Assembly (NCBI RefSeq): GCF_030272615.1
Contig: NC_081414.1
Span: forward strand, 54,895,636 to 54,959,635
From: Cryptomeria japonica
Lineage: Eukaryota > Streptophyta > Pinopsida > Cupressales > Cupressaceae
Direction: 5' to 3'
Length of the DNA: 64,000 nt
Shown here one piece after another: positions 33,712 to 46,318 of the stretch. A program made the position numbers and the translations under genes. The notes under the pieces were generated by a model that was given only the letters and a program-made list of their open reading frames with translations, was not told the DNA's origin and did no database searches. Every line of letters begins with the position of its first letter. Position 1 is the stretch's first letter.

Positions 33712-35144
33712 ATGACAATCTAGCTATATGTTCGACCTAGAAAGTCATTGTACCTGTTTGCATGGAGATCAGACAGTTGCAAACAAGGAATGCCCCAGTT
33801 CATACTAGACTCACAGTGTCCTCATATCCTTGGATAAGTCATAGCATTACTAAGAGACAATCTAAAGACACCAAATAAAAATAGGTGACGATACCCCATC
33901 CTCGCCTTTCTAGTCAAAGACATCCTGGAGATAGAATCTCTAGTCAGAGACATCCTGGAAAAGCTAAAAGACATGTCACCTAAAGATAAAATCAAAAGAA
34001 AACTAAGAGTCGACACCAACATCCACTGTAGTCCTCAAGTTTAGTGTCTCTTGTCACTTGTATAAGTCTTATTTGATTGTGGTCACAATGTTTACTTTCA
34101 CAAAAGGATATATAGCACTGAACCATAATGATATCTGAGTTTATTGAAAGATTTGATTTGTTGAAGCCCATTGCTACTACTGTGTCTCATCTGAAACTGA
34201 TACTTTATTATGGAAAAGATGAAACTTTATTGCGGATTGGCGATGCAAGTGTTGTCTGAACCATAATGTTGTCTAAGTCTATTGAAAGATTTGATTTGTT
34301 GAAGCCCATTGTTGTTGCTGTGTCTCATCTGAAATTGACTGAATCCATGAAACTAATACTTTATTGTGGATTGTGATGCAAATGCTACTTTATTGTGGAT
34401 TGTGCGTGGATAGATTGAAGAAAAGTAGAAGAAACTGTACTCCTCAAAACGTGTGATGCTCTCAGCTCCACACCCATCACTAGATGTAGGATTTGCCCTA
34501 GCCACAAATAGGAGCTGATTTATTATGGACGAAAACTAAGGGATTATTATGAATGGCTAACCAATCTTAGATAGATCAACAACAAGCCATGATGGGAATG
34601 GGTAAGTTTATTATGAATGGATAGGTTGTGAGTGTGTGCAAAGTGAAAGGATGAAATGGAATCCTGAAGGAGAAAGGAGCAATGTCTCTATGCATGGCAT
34701 CAGTGACCCAATTTTCACCATGGTACTTGTCCAGGGTGCCACCAAAGTGGTTTTCATCATTGGACAAATTTATTTCTCTTTACTTTTTTAATTTTTTAAT
34801 TTTTTTGTGTCACAAGACGCCTGTTTGCCAGGTTTTCACCAAGTAACGATTTTTATGTTTTTATGATTTTTTTTTGTATTTTTGAATTGGGATACTCTGA
34901 AGAGATATGTGTAAAACCTACGAAGGTGTATGTTGTTGATAGGATCATCAAAAGGTTCACCTTCTATGGTTGAGAGATGATATACACCAGATCCATATGC
35001 TGTTGTGATGATGTAAGGACCAAGCCAGTTCGATTCGAACTTTCCCTTTCCTCTCTCTATGTTGCTAATTTTTAGGATTTTCTCTGAGAACTAAGTTGCC
35101 TAACTCAAATGTGTGAGGCTTGACTTTATGATTGTAGCTACGAA
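33712..35144 (-). other. Tat-1 region between integrase and the nested LTRs
   Basis: No gene supported. A 138-bp diverged tandem duplication starts at 34119 and 34257 (both open with TGAACCATAATG; shared ATTTGATTTGTTGAAGCCCA). Short 'gtcagagacatcctggaga' repeats occur at 33920-33965, and poly-T/AT tracts near 34780-34880. Confidence 0.6.
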
Positions 35145-36065
35145 TCATTCATTATTGATAAGCCTTAAGATGATTAAAAGTAGTTTGTCTTTGTTCATCC
35201 AATAGTTCAAGTTCTTGTAAGCGAGAGACCTTGTAGTCTTCATCACTGATAATTTTTTGCAAAGAGACTCGTAGAGAGGGTAGCTCAACCTCAATAGGCA
35301 AGATAGCTTTAGTTTTGTAGACAAGTGAATAGGATGTAGCTCCTGTAGGTGTTCGGACGCTTGTGCAGTAAGCCCAAAGTGCAGGATTAAGTTGGATATG
35401 CCAATTGTGGCCAGCATCGTCAACTGTCTTTTTTAGGATTTTAAGGATTGTTTTATTAGATGCCTCAGCTTGGCTATTACCTTGGGGATAATAAGGTGTG
35501 GAAAAATGATGGGTAATATGGAAGCGATCACAGAGTTCATGAACATCCTGATTTTTGAAGGGACACCCATTATCGGTGATGATGGAAATAGGAATACCGT
35601 ATCGACAAATGATATATTTGAGAATGAATGTAGCAATTTGTTTTCTAGTGACTTGTGTAAGAGGCACCACATCGATCCATTTTGTGAAATACTTTGTGGT
35701 AGTGATGATGAACTTATGACTGTTGGAAGAAGGAGGGTGAATCTTGCCTATGAGATTGAGTCCCCACTGACAAAAGGGCCATGAAACACAATTGGTTGAA
35801 GTTCTTGTGTTGGCGCATGAATGAGGTCTCCATGTATTTGACACTACTTACATTTCTTGACAAACTGATATGAGTCTTTTTTCATATTGGGCCAGTAATA
35901 TCTAGTCCTAATGAGTTTCTTGGCTAAGGTAGGACCACTAGAATGTGGACCACATATCCCCTCGTGTACCTCATGTAACACAATCTGAGCTTCGTCTCTT
36001 TCTAAAAATATAAGAAGAGTGCCATCTAGACCTTGATGGTATAGGATATTAGCTAAAATGATGTA
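35145..36065 (-). pseudogene. Tat-1 integrase
   Basis: DDE integrase for insertion of Tat-1 cDNA. The core is open from 35844 down: WPFCQWGLNLIGKIHPP, FTKWIDVVPL, the second catalytic Asp in TDNGCPF and the Glu in QGNSQAEASNK, then GHNWHIQLNPALWAYCTS and the C-terminal LPSLRVSL region. The first catalytic position, normally Asp in a GLDxIG context, reads Asn (GLNLIG), which alone would kill activity. The N-terminal zinc-binding part (35850-36060) is recognisable only across frames (HGDLIHAP in another frame), so frameshifts are present. The C-terminus ends near 35152. Confidence 0.9.
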
Positions 36066-36305
36066 TCAAGAAGATTGGCGAATGAAAGTGCGACGTTGGT
36101 TATTGGATAGGCCAGGAGGAATGGTATTGTCATGAAGGTATGTGAAAATGGAACCATATAACTGGGACTCAGGATCAATGACACATATCATCTCAGTAGG
36201 AGTGATTTCATATGAGGGAACCAAAAGGTTATCCACCAAGAACTCATAGCAGGTCTCATCCTGTTGTAGATCAATTAGTGAAGCAATTGTAGCCATGGCA
36301 TCCAT
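36066..36305 (-). pseudogene. Tat-1 linker between second RNase H and integrase
   Basis: Minus-strand piece beginning MDAMATIASLIDLQ and containing FLVDNLLVPSYE, the usual connector after the archaeal-type RNase H of Tat elements. A stop just above 36305 separates it from the RNase H frame. Confidence 0.75.
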
Positions 36306-36992
36306 GGCTATATTCTACTCTCTTGGTATCTGCTCAAAGTCTATCTTTGTGAAATGTCGTTTCAAGTCATCCACCATTCTTTTATAGGGCATTAATTTAT
36401 CATCCTTTGTTTCGTAGTCATTAGTTTCTTGACAAATTATAAGTTGAGAGTCCCCAAAAACATGAAGTTCCTGGATCTTCCACTGAACTGCAATCCGTAA
36501 TCTAGTTGTTAATGCCTCATATTCTGCTATGTTATTAGTGCAGGGAAATGATAATCGATATGATTTGGGTATAGAATGCCCTTGAGGAGTTATGAAGAAG
36601 ATACCAGCTCCTGCCCCATGCTGTGTGTATGAGCTGTCAAAGTATAGTTGCCAGGGCTTTGCATGTGACACTGTTAAAATGGCTTCATCTAGAAATTTTG
36701 AAACTAGAGGAACATCATCTAACATGGGAGCATCTGTTAATTGATCTGCGATAACTTGTCCTTTTATTGCTTTTTTATCCACATACTCGATGTCAAATTC
36801 ACTCAAGAGCATCACCGATTTGGCTAGTGACCCAGTAAGTGTTGCTTTATTGAGAAGGTATTTCAATGGGTCGATCCTTGCAACCGACTTAGTTTTATGA
36901 GTTAGCATGTAATGTTGTAATTTTTGCAAAGCAAAGACCACAACAAGACATGCATGCTCAATTGGTGTATAATTTAGCTCATATCCCACCAA
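36306..36992 (-). pseudogene. Tat-1 RNase H and additional archaeal-type RNase H
   Basis: The first half (NYTPIEHACLVVVFALQKLQHYM...VADQL) is the end of the standard Gypsy RNase H with its connection region. The second half is a separate RNase H fold: Asp in LYFDSSYTQHGAGAGI, Glu in NNIAEYEAL, Asp in VFGDSQLI, then the IPRE end. A second RNase H in this position is a hallmark of the Tat lineage (Ogre, Retand, Grande relatives) and is my main reason for the lineage call. The D-E-D residues are kept. The segment is open from 36992 to about 36315. Confidence 0.93.
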
Positions 36993-38045
36993 TGTGCAAC
37001 TGATGTAGTAGACTTCCTTTTCTTTGCCCTCAACAACCTATTGTGCTAAGAGTGCCCCCAATGTTGTTGAAGTAGCTGATATGTATAGTAATAGAGGTTG
37101 ATCTGGAATAGGTGGCATCAAAACTTGTAGATTCAGAAGATAATCTTTGAGTATCTGGAAATCCTGTTGACAGTTATCATCCCATTTGAATTTGATGTTT
37201 TTATGTAGCAAGTGCTTTAAAGGATTACACTTATCTACAAGTTGTGCTATGACTCTTTGTATGGGTTGGAGTCTCCCTTGCAAAGATCAAAGTTGACTAA
37301 TGTTTCATGGTGGTTGCATCTCTAGGATGGCCTTGACTTTTGCTGGATCGGCTTTGATTCCTCTTTTTGATACAATGAATCCCAGGAGCTTCCCGGAGGT
37401 TACTCCAAAGACACATTTCTTGGGGTTTAATATTACTTTGTATTTTTCCAATTGATCAAAGATGATTGAAAGTATGTCCAAATGTGTATCTTTGTCTACT
37501 GATTTACCCAAGAGGTCATCAACATAATCTTTCACAGTAACATGCATGAGATCATGAAAGATAGTAGTCATGGCTCTTTGATATGTAGCATCTGCATTTT
37601 TTAACCCAAAGGGCATGACATTCCAATAGAAAGTTTCCCAAGGACAAGTGAATGTTGTTTTGTGTTGATCCTTAGATGCGATTTTTATTTGATTATAACC
37701 AGAGAATCCATCCATCAAAGATAACATTTCATGACCTATTGTGAGATCTACAATCAAATCTATGTTTGGTAATGGGAAGTCATCCTTAGGACAAGCTTTG
37801 TTGATGTCTCTGAAGTCTGTACATATCCTGATGCTACAATCTAGTGTACTGACAGGTACTAAGTTGGAGATCCATTCAAGATAATCAATTGGGTGTATGA
37901 ATCCAACATCCAATAATTTTTCAAGCTCTGCCTTGACTAATAATGCCACTTGTGGATGCATCTTTCTTAATTTTTGTTTCACTAGTTTTACCCCCAGTTT
38001 AACTGTCAAATGATGCATTACCAAATCCGGATCCAATCTAGGCAT
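36993..38045 (-). pseudogene. Tat-1 reverse transcriptase
   Basis: Gypsy reverse transcriptase. Open from 38045 to 37305: IRICTDFRDINKACPKDDFPLP, motif A LSLMDGFSGYNQI, WNVMPFGLKNA and the catalytic YVDDLL (about 37515-37535), then NPKKCVFGVTSGKLLGF. Stops near 37303 and 37290 break it. The thumb/RNase H start (37038-37283, FKWDDNCQQDFQILK, LYISATSTTLGALLAQ) follows and ends in a stop at 37037. The catalytic residues are intact. Confidence 0.93.
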
Positions 38046-39148
38046 ATCAATGTGCGACCATGCAAAATTGATTTGTCATTCTGTGAAGAAACTTATGAAC
38101 TTTTCTCTTTCTGTCTCCATCAGAGATTGTGCCAGGAATATGTTATGTGGACTTTCTTCTGTACCAATGTTTGTTTTGATGGTCTCCTCTACTAACATGG
38201 ATGATTTTTCCTCATATGATGCTAGGAGAATGTCGAGCCTTCCATCTTAAGGTGCCTCAGAGAGGTTTTCGCTCTTAGATACGTCCTTTCTTTTTACTTT
38301 TTTGGGGTTAGACAATGCCACAATGTGGTTTTCACCGTAAGACCCTTGATTTGTTTTTATTTTATGTTTTTGCGACTGGAAGGCCCGACACCCTCACAAA
38401 AATATGCCACGCTGTTGAGTTCTATAGTGTATCCTTCCTTATGCTCCCCAAGGGGAAGATCATCTCGTATGCCTAGATAATCAATAAAGGCTTCATCATT
38501 TTGGAATTTATCAAACTGTGTAGGTCCTTCATGGTCCCAGTCAATGAGTTGGTGGTGAACAAGGGGAAGGCCTTTGATGTCTTTGAAGTTAGCAGGACTA
38601 AGAGTGAAAATGCAGTTATATTTAGGTATGTTGAGGTAGTCATCGAGGTCATAATTGGCACTCTCCTCATCTGTCTCGATCATGAATGAATCCAAATTAT
38701 CATCACTAGTACCACATGATAGGACAGGTGTTCTCATTCTATGTGATTTCGACCTAGAACCTAGAGGCAAGGACTGTATGGGGTCTTCAGGGGTTGTTTC
38801 TTGACCAACTTTGAATTTTCTATAAAATTCCTCTTCTTTTGTGGGTTCACCTAGTTCTCTGAATGTCTTGGTGAGTTCATAATCACTGGAGGATTTGTCT
38901 GAATCCCATTCCCATTCATTCGAGTCTATGGAATAGCGATTCTCTTGTTGAATTCTGGCAGCTTTGATTTGTAATGCTTCTCCTATCTTTTGAGTGTTTA
39001 CCTTGGAAGTCATGAAACCAAGTCCTTTCAAGCATTCCTTTTTGAATGTCAATTCAGGTTGTAAAGGTTCAATGATGTCTTCCTTTTTTAAGCCAAGAGG
39101 ACTTTTGCCATCATACCCAAATTTTTGTAGGATCTTGAATCCTTTGCC
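38046..39148 (-). pseudogene. Tat-1 protease-RT spacer
   Basis: Minus-strand 38357-39052 is an acidic open piece (SSDYELTKTFRELGEPTKEEEFYRKF; repeated Asp/Glu) of the kind found between protease and RT in Tat elements. 38046-38356 continues toward RT but is broken by stops. No catalytic domain is expected here. Confidence 0.7.
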
Positions 39149-40129
39149 TTACTTTTCACATGGTAAGATGATGTGATCTTGTGTATCATTTTCATGGTCT
39201 TTGTAAAGCATTTTGTATAAGTCCTCTTCTTCCAGTTCACCCCATCTTTGAAAGATAGTAGGGTCCCATTTGAGTATAATGATAGATACCTGCTTATTAG
39301 GATGTGGTCTTCCATATTCTTTTGGTGAACTCATAACTTGTTGTAAGCACATGGTTTGATTCAAAGTGTATTCACCCATGCCCTTTTCTTGAAATTTCCC
39401 TTTAAGCTCACCTTGTTTTGAGGTTGAAGGTTTTAATGATTCAGGATCAATGTATGCAGAAGAAGGGACAACTTCCCTATTACTTGGAATAATCATCTCA
39501 GTTTTTGGTCTCAAGTTATTACAGTATATGAATGGATTAGGATCACCATTAACTGTTATCTCAACTCCATTGTGAGGAAACTTAATGCATTGGTGATATG
39601 TAGATGAGACTGCCCTCATTTCATGAATCCAAGGACGTCTTAGTAATATATTGTATGTTAGATCAAGGTCTAGGACTTGACAAACCACATCCTTCATAAC
39701 TGGCCCAACTCTGAGAGGTAAAGTGACTCTGCCCTTGGATGAACGCTCTTCATCATCATATGCCTTGATGTTAATTTTGTTTGTAGAATTCACTGCTTTA
39801 CCAGAATATACCAATTGTTTAATAGTTCTCAATGTACAAATGTTTAGACCTACTCCTCCATCTATCAGGACTCATTTTATTTGATGTTTGTGTATGAAGG
39901 CTTCAATGTGTAATGGTGCATTATGTGGCTGACTTATAGAGGCGTCATTGACTTCTGTAAATGTAAGGGAGTGTGGAACAGAAAGGTATCCCACCATGGC
40001 TTGAAACTAGTCCGCATTCAGATCATCAGGGACAACAGTGTCTCTCAAGATTTTGTCAAGAATAGCTTTATGTGTGGGGGATATGCGTAAGAGCTCAAGG
40101 ATGGAGATGAGCGCGGGTGTCTTCCCTAA
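39149..40129 (-). pseudogene. Tat-1 aspartic protease
   Basis: Polyprotein-processing protease of the Tat type. The active site reads VLIDGGVGLN (about 39855-39885), Asp-Gly-Gly replacing the usual Asp-Thr/Ser-Gly, as in this lineage. A stop lies just before it (39890s). The flap and C-terminal parts follow in the open piece 39149-39832: LTYNILLRRPWIHEM and STYHQCIKFPHNGVE. Its counterpart in Gypsy-F (62742-63602) has a similar LGYPWLSSM...HKCLKFSHNGE block. Confidence 0.85.
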
Positions 40130-41480
40130 CTATTCTACAAGATCATACTCAGGTTTGGTTGATAAGGAAGTAGTTTTTTTAGCTGGAGCACCTTGCAAAG
40201 TGAATTTACATCGATGAGTTGTAACATTACATTTAGAGGTAGGCTCGGAAGAAGATCCGATTCCTTTCAGGATGATCTTGGGTCTCTGGGTATAATTCTC
40301 AGGCGTTTTGTCCTTGATGACAATGGTAGAGACATAATTTTCCATCAAGATGTGATTAATAGTTGAATCATAGTTATAAGATGCTCTAGTATTGTTGGTT
40401 TGGTCATCTATGGCTATAGCTTTTCCCTTATCATGCTTTGGGAATGGTTCCTTAAACATTTCATGTTCTTGATTGGATGAGTATCCTTCAATCTCAATGT
40501 CACCTCTATCAATAAGACCTTGTATGATGTTCTTCAGTCGATGACAATTTCCTATTTTATGTCCTTTGCTCTTGTGAAATTCACAATATTCATCATCATT
40601 CCACCAATTTGGTTTGACCTTTGGCTCATATGGAGGAAAATCTGGAATTGTGATTATCTTGTTTGCCACTAGTTGTTTGAAAATGGACTCAAGTGGTTCT
40701 CCCAATGGAGTGTACTTCCTTCATGATTTGGAAGTTGTTTGAGTATTCACTTTATTGTTTGTAGAGCTTGATCTGGAAAAAACAATTTTAGGTCATACTG
40801 TATTGCCATCCACAACACCATCATTGACTGTGTTCTTGTTTTTATTCTAAAATCTTGGCTTGTCTTTTCCTTTAAAGTCCTCTTTGTTTACTTTGAATAT
40901 CTTTATGACTCCTTATTCAATTAGGACCTTTTCTGTCGCTAAGCCTTTTTCAATGATGTTCTTGAAGGTGGACAAACAAGCTTTTCTTAAGTCATAACCA
41001 ATGTCTTTGTTAACATTTTGGGTGAACATTTCTACCATTTGTTTTTGTGGAATTTCACAAGAGCATCTGTTGGCTAAATTCCTCCATCTTTGTAAAAATG
41101 ATGAAAAAGATTCTCCATCCTTTTGCTTGGTGTTGCACAAAGTAGTGACTGATATGTCTGTCTCTATGTTGTATGAGAAATGCTGGATAAATGCCTCTAC
41201 TAAGTCACCCCAAGACTTAATTCCAGGTGCCAGTTCGGAGAACCATTCCATAGCTTGATCACCTAAGCTCTGTGCGAATAATCTTATCAAATATGTCTCT
41301 TCTGCTGCTACCTCAATGCAAGCTGTGAAAAATTGTCTTATATGTGCCTTAGGAACCCCTTTTCCTCTATACTAATCAAACTTAGGTGTCACAAAGTGTG
41401 TAGGAAATGGAGGCATTGGAATGCTTTTGTTAAATGGATAGGGACATATGTCTCTCATTGTGTAAGTTGGCTTCAGTGTA
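40130..41480 (-). pseudogene. Tat-1 gag, capsid and zinc-knuckle part
   Basis: Capsid precursor. Open piece 40913-41290 is a retrotransposon gag core (MEWFSELAPGIKSWGDLVEAFIQHF; FSSFLQRWRNLA). A broken stretch, 40710-40912, leads to 40130-40705 with the variant knuckle YCEFHKSKGHKIGNC (about 40545-40590) typical of Tat gag, followed by LKNIIQGLIDRGDIE. Stops at 40910, near 40855 and near 40790. It ends with a TAG at 40130 before the protease. Confidence 0.88.
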
Positions 41481-42436
41481 TTTATGTCCTCCATTTTCTT
41501 TTGCAAGTCCTTGATTTGTTGTTCCAAATTGTTCTTAGGTAGAGATCAACTTCTTGAACCATACCCCATACCTGAACCACCAAGTGGAGGAGGAGCATGT
41601 TGCATAAATGGATGGTATTGATCATACACATGTTCATATGGAGGAGGTCTACAATGATGTTGTGTATATGGACCACTTGGTATATAGTCATGATGAGAAA
41701 TGGAATATCTGCTTTGTCCATGTATACCATATTCTACAGGCATGTCATGAGTTTGTTCTAATGTGTTGCCCCCAAATTTGACATGGAGTTTCCTTGTGTC
41801 CAAATTTTGAACATGCCTTTGGATATCCAATTTCTTTGGTGGTTGATCCTTAGCATTGGTATGTGATTGAGTATATTTTTCTGCATAAGACTTCCATAAT
41901 GGTCTGCAAAGGTGAGTATGATATGCTTGACCATGTGTGTATGGGACCTCTGGTTTTTGAAACAAAGATGATGGTGATTCAGGCACCATATGTGGTCCTC
42001 TATTGCCTCCACTATTAGGCCTCCTTTGATCCATGTTGGAGTGAGATTGTTGCAAAGGTCGATTTTCCATTATTTGAGACATGTCAAAATCATGAGGGAT
42101 CTTGGCTACACTATGTGCCATCACTTGTAAGAAATATTGTCTATCTCTCTTCATTATTTCCTCAACCAATCTATTGAAACTGGGATCCATAATGGTGTCT
42201 TCCACTTCTATTGAACGTATGAAAAAGTTGTCCATATTGCCATTGTGTGTATCATTGTGGTTTGTGTTGTCCATGTTCTCAACATTTGGACTGTTTCTAT
42301 AAGCATCCATGTTAGGTAATGTAGTATGATCAGAATTGAAAAAGATATCATTGTCATACTCATAGGAACTCATGTTTACGGACTCTTGAGCTTCTTTAAC
42401 TTCTCTCCTAGATTTTTGGGAACAGGTTTCAACCAT
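41481..42436 (-). pseudogene. Tat-1 gag N-terminal region
   Basis: Open minus frame 41546-42436: an acidic start (MVETCSQKSRREVKEAQES...), an Asn/Asp/His-rich section, then Pro/Tyr/His-rich (PYTHGQAYHTH, PYEHVYDQYHPFMQHAPPP). It ends in a TGA at 41546; the following gag core is in other frames, so indels separate them. Long disordered gag N-termini are usual in Tat elements. The start at 42436 is uncertain, though the next upstream sequence is stop-rich. Confidence 0.7.
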
Positions 42437-44683
42437 GAACTAGGTCTTGACCAAGATGTGTGAGACTAGATGAAAATGGGAAGATATGAAAGACTAAGAG
42501 TTGGATGTAATGTAAATGAAGTTGAAGTTTACTTGCAATGTCCAAAGTGTAAGACCAAGTATGTATGTAGTAGAGTAGGTGTGGCTTCCAAAGAGATGAT
42601 AGTTTCTCTTGATGAGGTAAGTTGACCTTGACTCTAAGTAAGACCAAATGAGAGCCAAAGGTGATAGACCTTGATGAGGGACCACTCAGCAAAATGTTGT
42701 TATATGTAATGTGTTGACAAAGTATGATGAGGACAAGCAAGTGACCTTTTGACTCAAGTTTAGACAAATGTGAATGTAATGTAAGGTGTAAAGCAATGAT
42801 GGACTTTGTGAGACCCAAAGACAGGTTGAATGCTAGATGAAAACCCAAAGAGATACCTAGGAAGCTCAATAAGTCTAAAACTAATTGTTCCTTGTTTGCT
42901 GGATTCTGAAAGTTTTTAATTATGAGCACAGACGTGGCTGTGTACTTCACAGAGGCAGTTAAATTACACAGAATCTATTCTGTCAGACATAGATGCGTTT
43001 AAATGACACAGACATGGTTTTGTAAGACACAAACACATTTCTGAGATGTTGTAAATGCAATGTTTCTCAAAAGACATAGACGTGTTTAGATGACACATAC
43101 GCATTTCTACAAACTTTGTGCAATTTTCCCGATCTATGAAGTTGTTTTGTTGTGACCAAAGCTGAATATTTGATTGTTTTTCGTGACAAGAGAACATAAT
43201 GTTGATGAGGACTCAATGTTTACAAGTGTTTAGACTCAAAATGACTCAAAGAAAAGTGTGTTGTTTGATGTAAAATTGTTTTGCATACACTAGAAGACAC
43301 AAAAGACACAATGTTTTGGTGTTTGGTCTTGAATGTTTGATTGTTTAAAATAAGTCAAGCACAATTCTTATGGTTAGCCAAGACAATAGTTGTTGATCGC
43401 ACATGGAGTTTCCCCTAAGGCTATGCTATTCAGAGTGGATACTTAGATGCTTGACCCCACTAGCTCCACCCTCAGCACTCACATCTCAGGGCAGCCAAGC
43501 ATCAGTCCCCATGAAAACTCCTCATGGCAAACTTTGTATCTCTACTAAGAACCGTATGTGTGTGGGCCACTACTAAAGGTCCGACCTCTTGCCCCAACAA
43601 CTAGAAGGATTTTGGCTTCTAAAACAAAAAGGTGCTAGTAAGGGCATCCGCTCATGTGGCCATACATGTGGCACTTTCAGCTCTATAAATACAGAAGACT
43701 TCCAGCTGGTAGGGGTTACACCCTACAACTGATCAAATAAATTTGATCAAATGGGTTTATGGGGAGACATAGTGTTGGTATGAACTAATTAGTACATGTT
43801 ATTCATAGTTTTCACCATGAATATAGTTGTTTATAGTGGTTTGGAAGAAGATGGCTTTTCTTTTTCTACCACTTGGGTTGTTCTCTCCTCACTAGTAGTC
43901 CTAATGACCACACGGGGAGACAGACCCTCTAAAGATTAAACAAAAAGAGCTTATTGCTCAAGACACAAAAGACAATGGTTCAATTTTAGTGCACCAATTG
44001 AAGTGTTTGCTAATCTATGAAAACAAGGCATACAGCAAAGATCAAAAACCCTTGCCAAGGTCCTACAACAAAGATCTATTAGTAGTTTGGATTATTTACA
44101 ATGATCACCCCTTCCTGCAAGGACACAAGTTAGGTATATTTTAGATCCAAAAGACTTTGTGAAATAGGGGCCTTCAACAAAATGATTTTGCTTTCCAAAC
44201 AAGCTGTACCAATTTTGTTAGCTAGATCAGAAGATGTTAGCTCAATATAAACTAGATCGGAAAACCCAAATGACAAAAACCTGAATCAAAGAAACCCAAA
44301 ATGTAACAATTTCACACAGACGTAGTTATCAGAGACACAAACACTTTATAACTTCGCAGACGTGCTTAGATCCAACACAAACGCGATTCCAGAACACAGA
44401 CGCACCTGAAGACTTCACATACATGACTAAGGAACATAGATGTGTTTCCCAGAATCTGCCAAAAAAAATAAAAAATTGTCAAGGGCATAAACGCGATTCC
44501 TGATGTCACAGACGCGACATAAAACCAAAAACACGATTCCTGATGTCACAGACGCGACAGAAAACCAAAAACATGATCCGAAAGCACGCAGATGCGAAAA
44601 TATCAAAATTTTGTTGGAAATGTTAGATCTGCAACTTCAAAACACAAAATCTACAACAAAAGATGTTAAATGCAAAAGGGACA
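42437..44683 (-). other. Tat-1 5' leader
   Basis: No gene supported; the frame 42429-42950 is Leu/Ser-rich and probably fortuitous. 42925-43115 and 44318-44600 carry degenerate CACAGACGCG-type motifs, inverted relative to 28003-28285. Two near-identical units around AACGCGATTCCTGATGTCAC start near 44488 and 44528. 43435-43512 matches the Tat-2 leader. A CT-rich stretch near 43860 follows no pattern I can name. Confidence 0.6.
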
Positions 44684-44707
44684 AGAGTCCCACCGGATGT
44701 GCCAAAA
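44684..44707 (-). promoter_or_regulatory. Tat-1 primer-binding region
   Basis: Minus strand TTTTGGCACATCCGGTGGGA directly after the LTR end at 44708; close to the TTTGGCGCCCACCGTGGGG interior start of Tat elements. It shows that the LTR end at 44708 is the true inner end of the 5' LTR. Confidence 0.72.
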
Positions 44708-44754
44708 TGTGTACGGTGAAAATGGATACAACAATGCTGATAGACTAAATAGAT
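44708..44754 (-). repeat. Inner 47 bp of the Tat-1 5' LTR
   Basis: TGTGTACGGTGAAAATGG through TAGACTAAATAGAT, identical in content to the start of the full LTR at 45545-45591. It is cut off at 44754 by the flank copy. Confidence 0.88.
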
Positions 44755-45298
44755 CAAAACTTCTCTGCTTTACCGGTTGAAGTCCTAATTCTCGGTCCTG
44801 CTGGTAAACCCCGTCACACTTACAAACTTTAACTCTAGTAGACTAAATCACTTATCCAACAAGTTAGACATCAAAGACCATCTTTTAAAATCATCAAACA
44901 TCAATTCACACTGGTTACCATCAATGACAACACAGGTAATTGATCATGCCTTCTTTTCTCTACTGGTACAATTATCAACTCATCTGCATCAGTTATGCCA
45001 ATCAAACCAACAATATATGTATGTACATACATATATATATATAGATATACATACATATATATACATATATATACATATATATATACACACACACACACAC
45101 ATATATATATGTGTGTGTGTGTGTAGATATACATATATTTATACATACATATATATATGTATGTATATATATACATACATATATATATGTATGTATATAT
45201 ATACATACATATGTATATCTATATATGTATATTTATATATGTATGTATATAAATATACATATATAGATATACATATGTATGTATATATATACATATAT

Positions 45299-45350
<52 letters not shown>

Positions 45351-45544
45351 AGATATACATATATTTATACATACATATATATATGTATGTATATATATAC
45401 ATACATATGTATATCTATATATGTATATTTATATATATATGTATATAAATATACATATATAGATATACATATGTATGTATATATATACATATATATATAT
45501 ACATACATATATATGTATGTCTATCTATGTATATGCATATATAT
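44755..45544 (+). repeat. Copy of Tat-1's own 3' flank inside its 5' LTR
   Basis: 44755-45012 matches 24756-25020; 45013-45544 is the TA/TATG/CACA microsatellite corresponding to 25021-25041 plus 26433-26724, and is longer here. The solo LTR 25042-26427 is absent. Microsatellite frames in here are not genes. Confidence 0.88.
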
Positions 45545-46318
45545 TGTGTATGGTGAAAATGGATACAACAATGCTGATAGACTAAATAGATTCAACCACA
45601 AAACCCTAGCCTAACAACAACAAAGATCCACCATAACATATGAAGATTACCTAAGACAATGCAAATCAAATAAAATCACAAATATTATACCATCACATGT
45701 CCAATAGGGTTTGGATCTCCATTCTTCCTATCTCCATTGATCTTGCTTAATATATTTGCTCTCAGATTTTATATGCACAAGAGATCAACAAAGAATAGAA
45801 ATGTGGTTGTAAGTAAGATCGCATATAAAAGTGCAAAGGTGTAGTGTAGTCGAATGCGTGAGAGTTTGATAATGAAGGAAGCATTCCTTTATATAGAAGA
45901 TACCATATGAAATGGAGGGATAAGATTGAGAGGTGTAAAAGATAAATGGTCGGCTAGGATTAGAGGGTAGGTAAAGAAAATAAGAAAATAATTAAAGGGT
46001 AGGTAGTGTAGGAATTAAGAGATGAATGGCATGTGTCATAGGTGGAAAAGGTTAATGAATTAATTAAATAAATAAAGATTTAATTAATTAATAGAAGAAA
46101 TGGGATCAATTTAAATAAATAAAGGCATTTATTTAATTTAGGAAAAGGGTAATTTAAATAAATAAATAATTTATTTAAATGAGAAATAAGGCTAGAAGAG
46201 GATAAATGAATTAATTAAATAAATAAAGATTTATTCAATTAATAGAAGAATTAGGCTTAAAGTAATTAAATAAATAAAGATATTTATTTAATTAGACTGG
46301 ATAATTTTAGGTGTCTAC

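Noticed and set aside
42429-42950. 173-residue Leu/Ser-rich minus frame as an additional Tat-1 ORF
   Set aside because: In the leader, composition reflects the AT/CT bias; no domain and no link to the gag frame.
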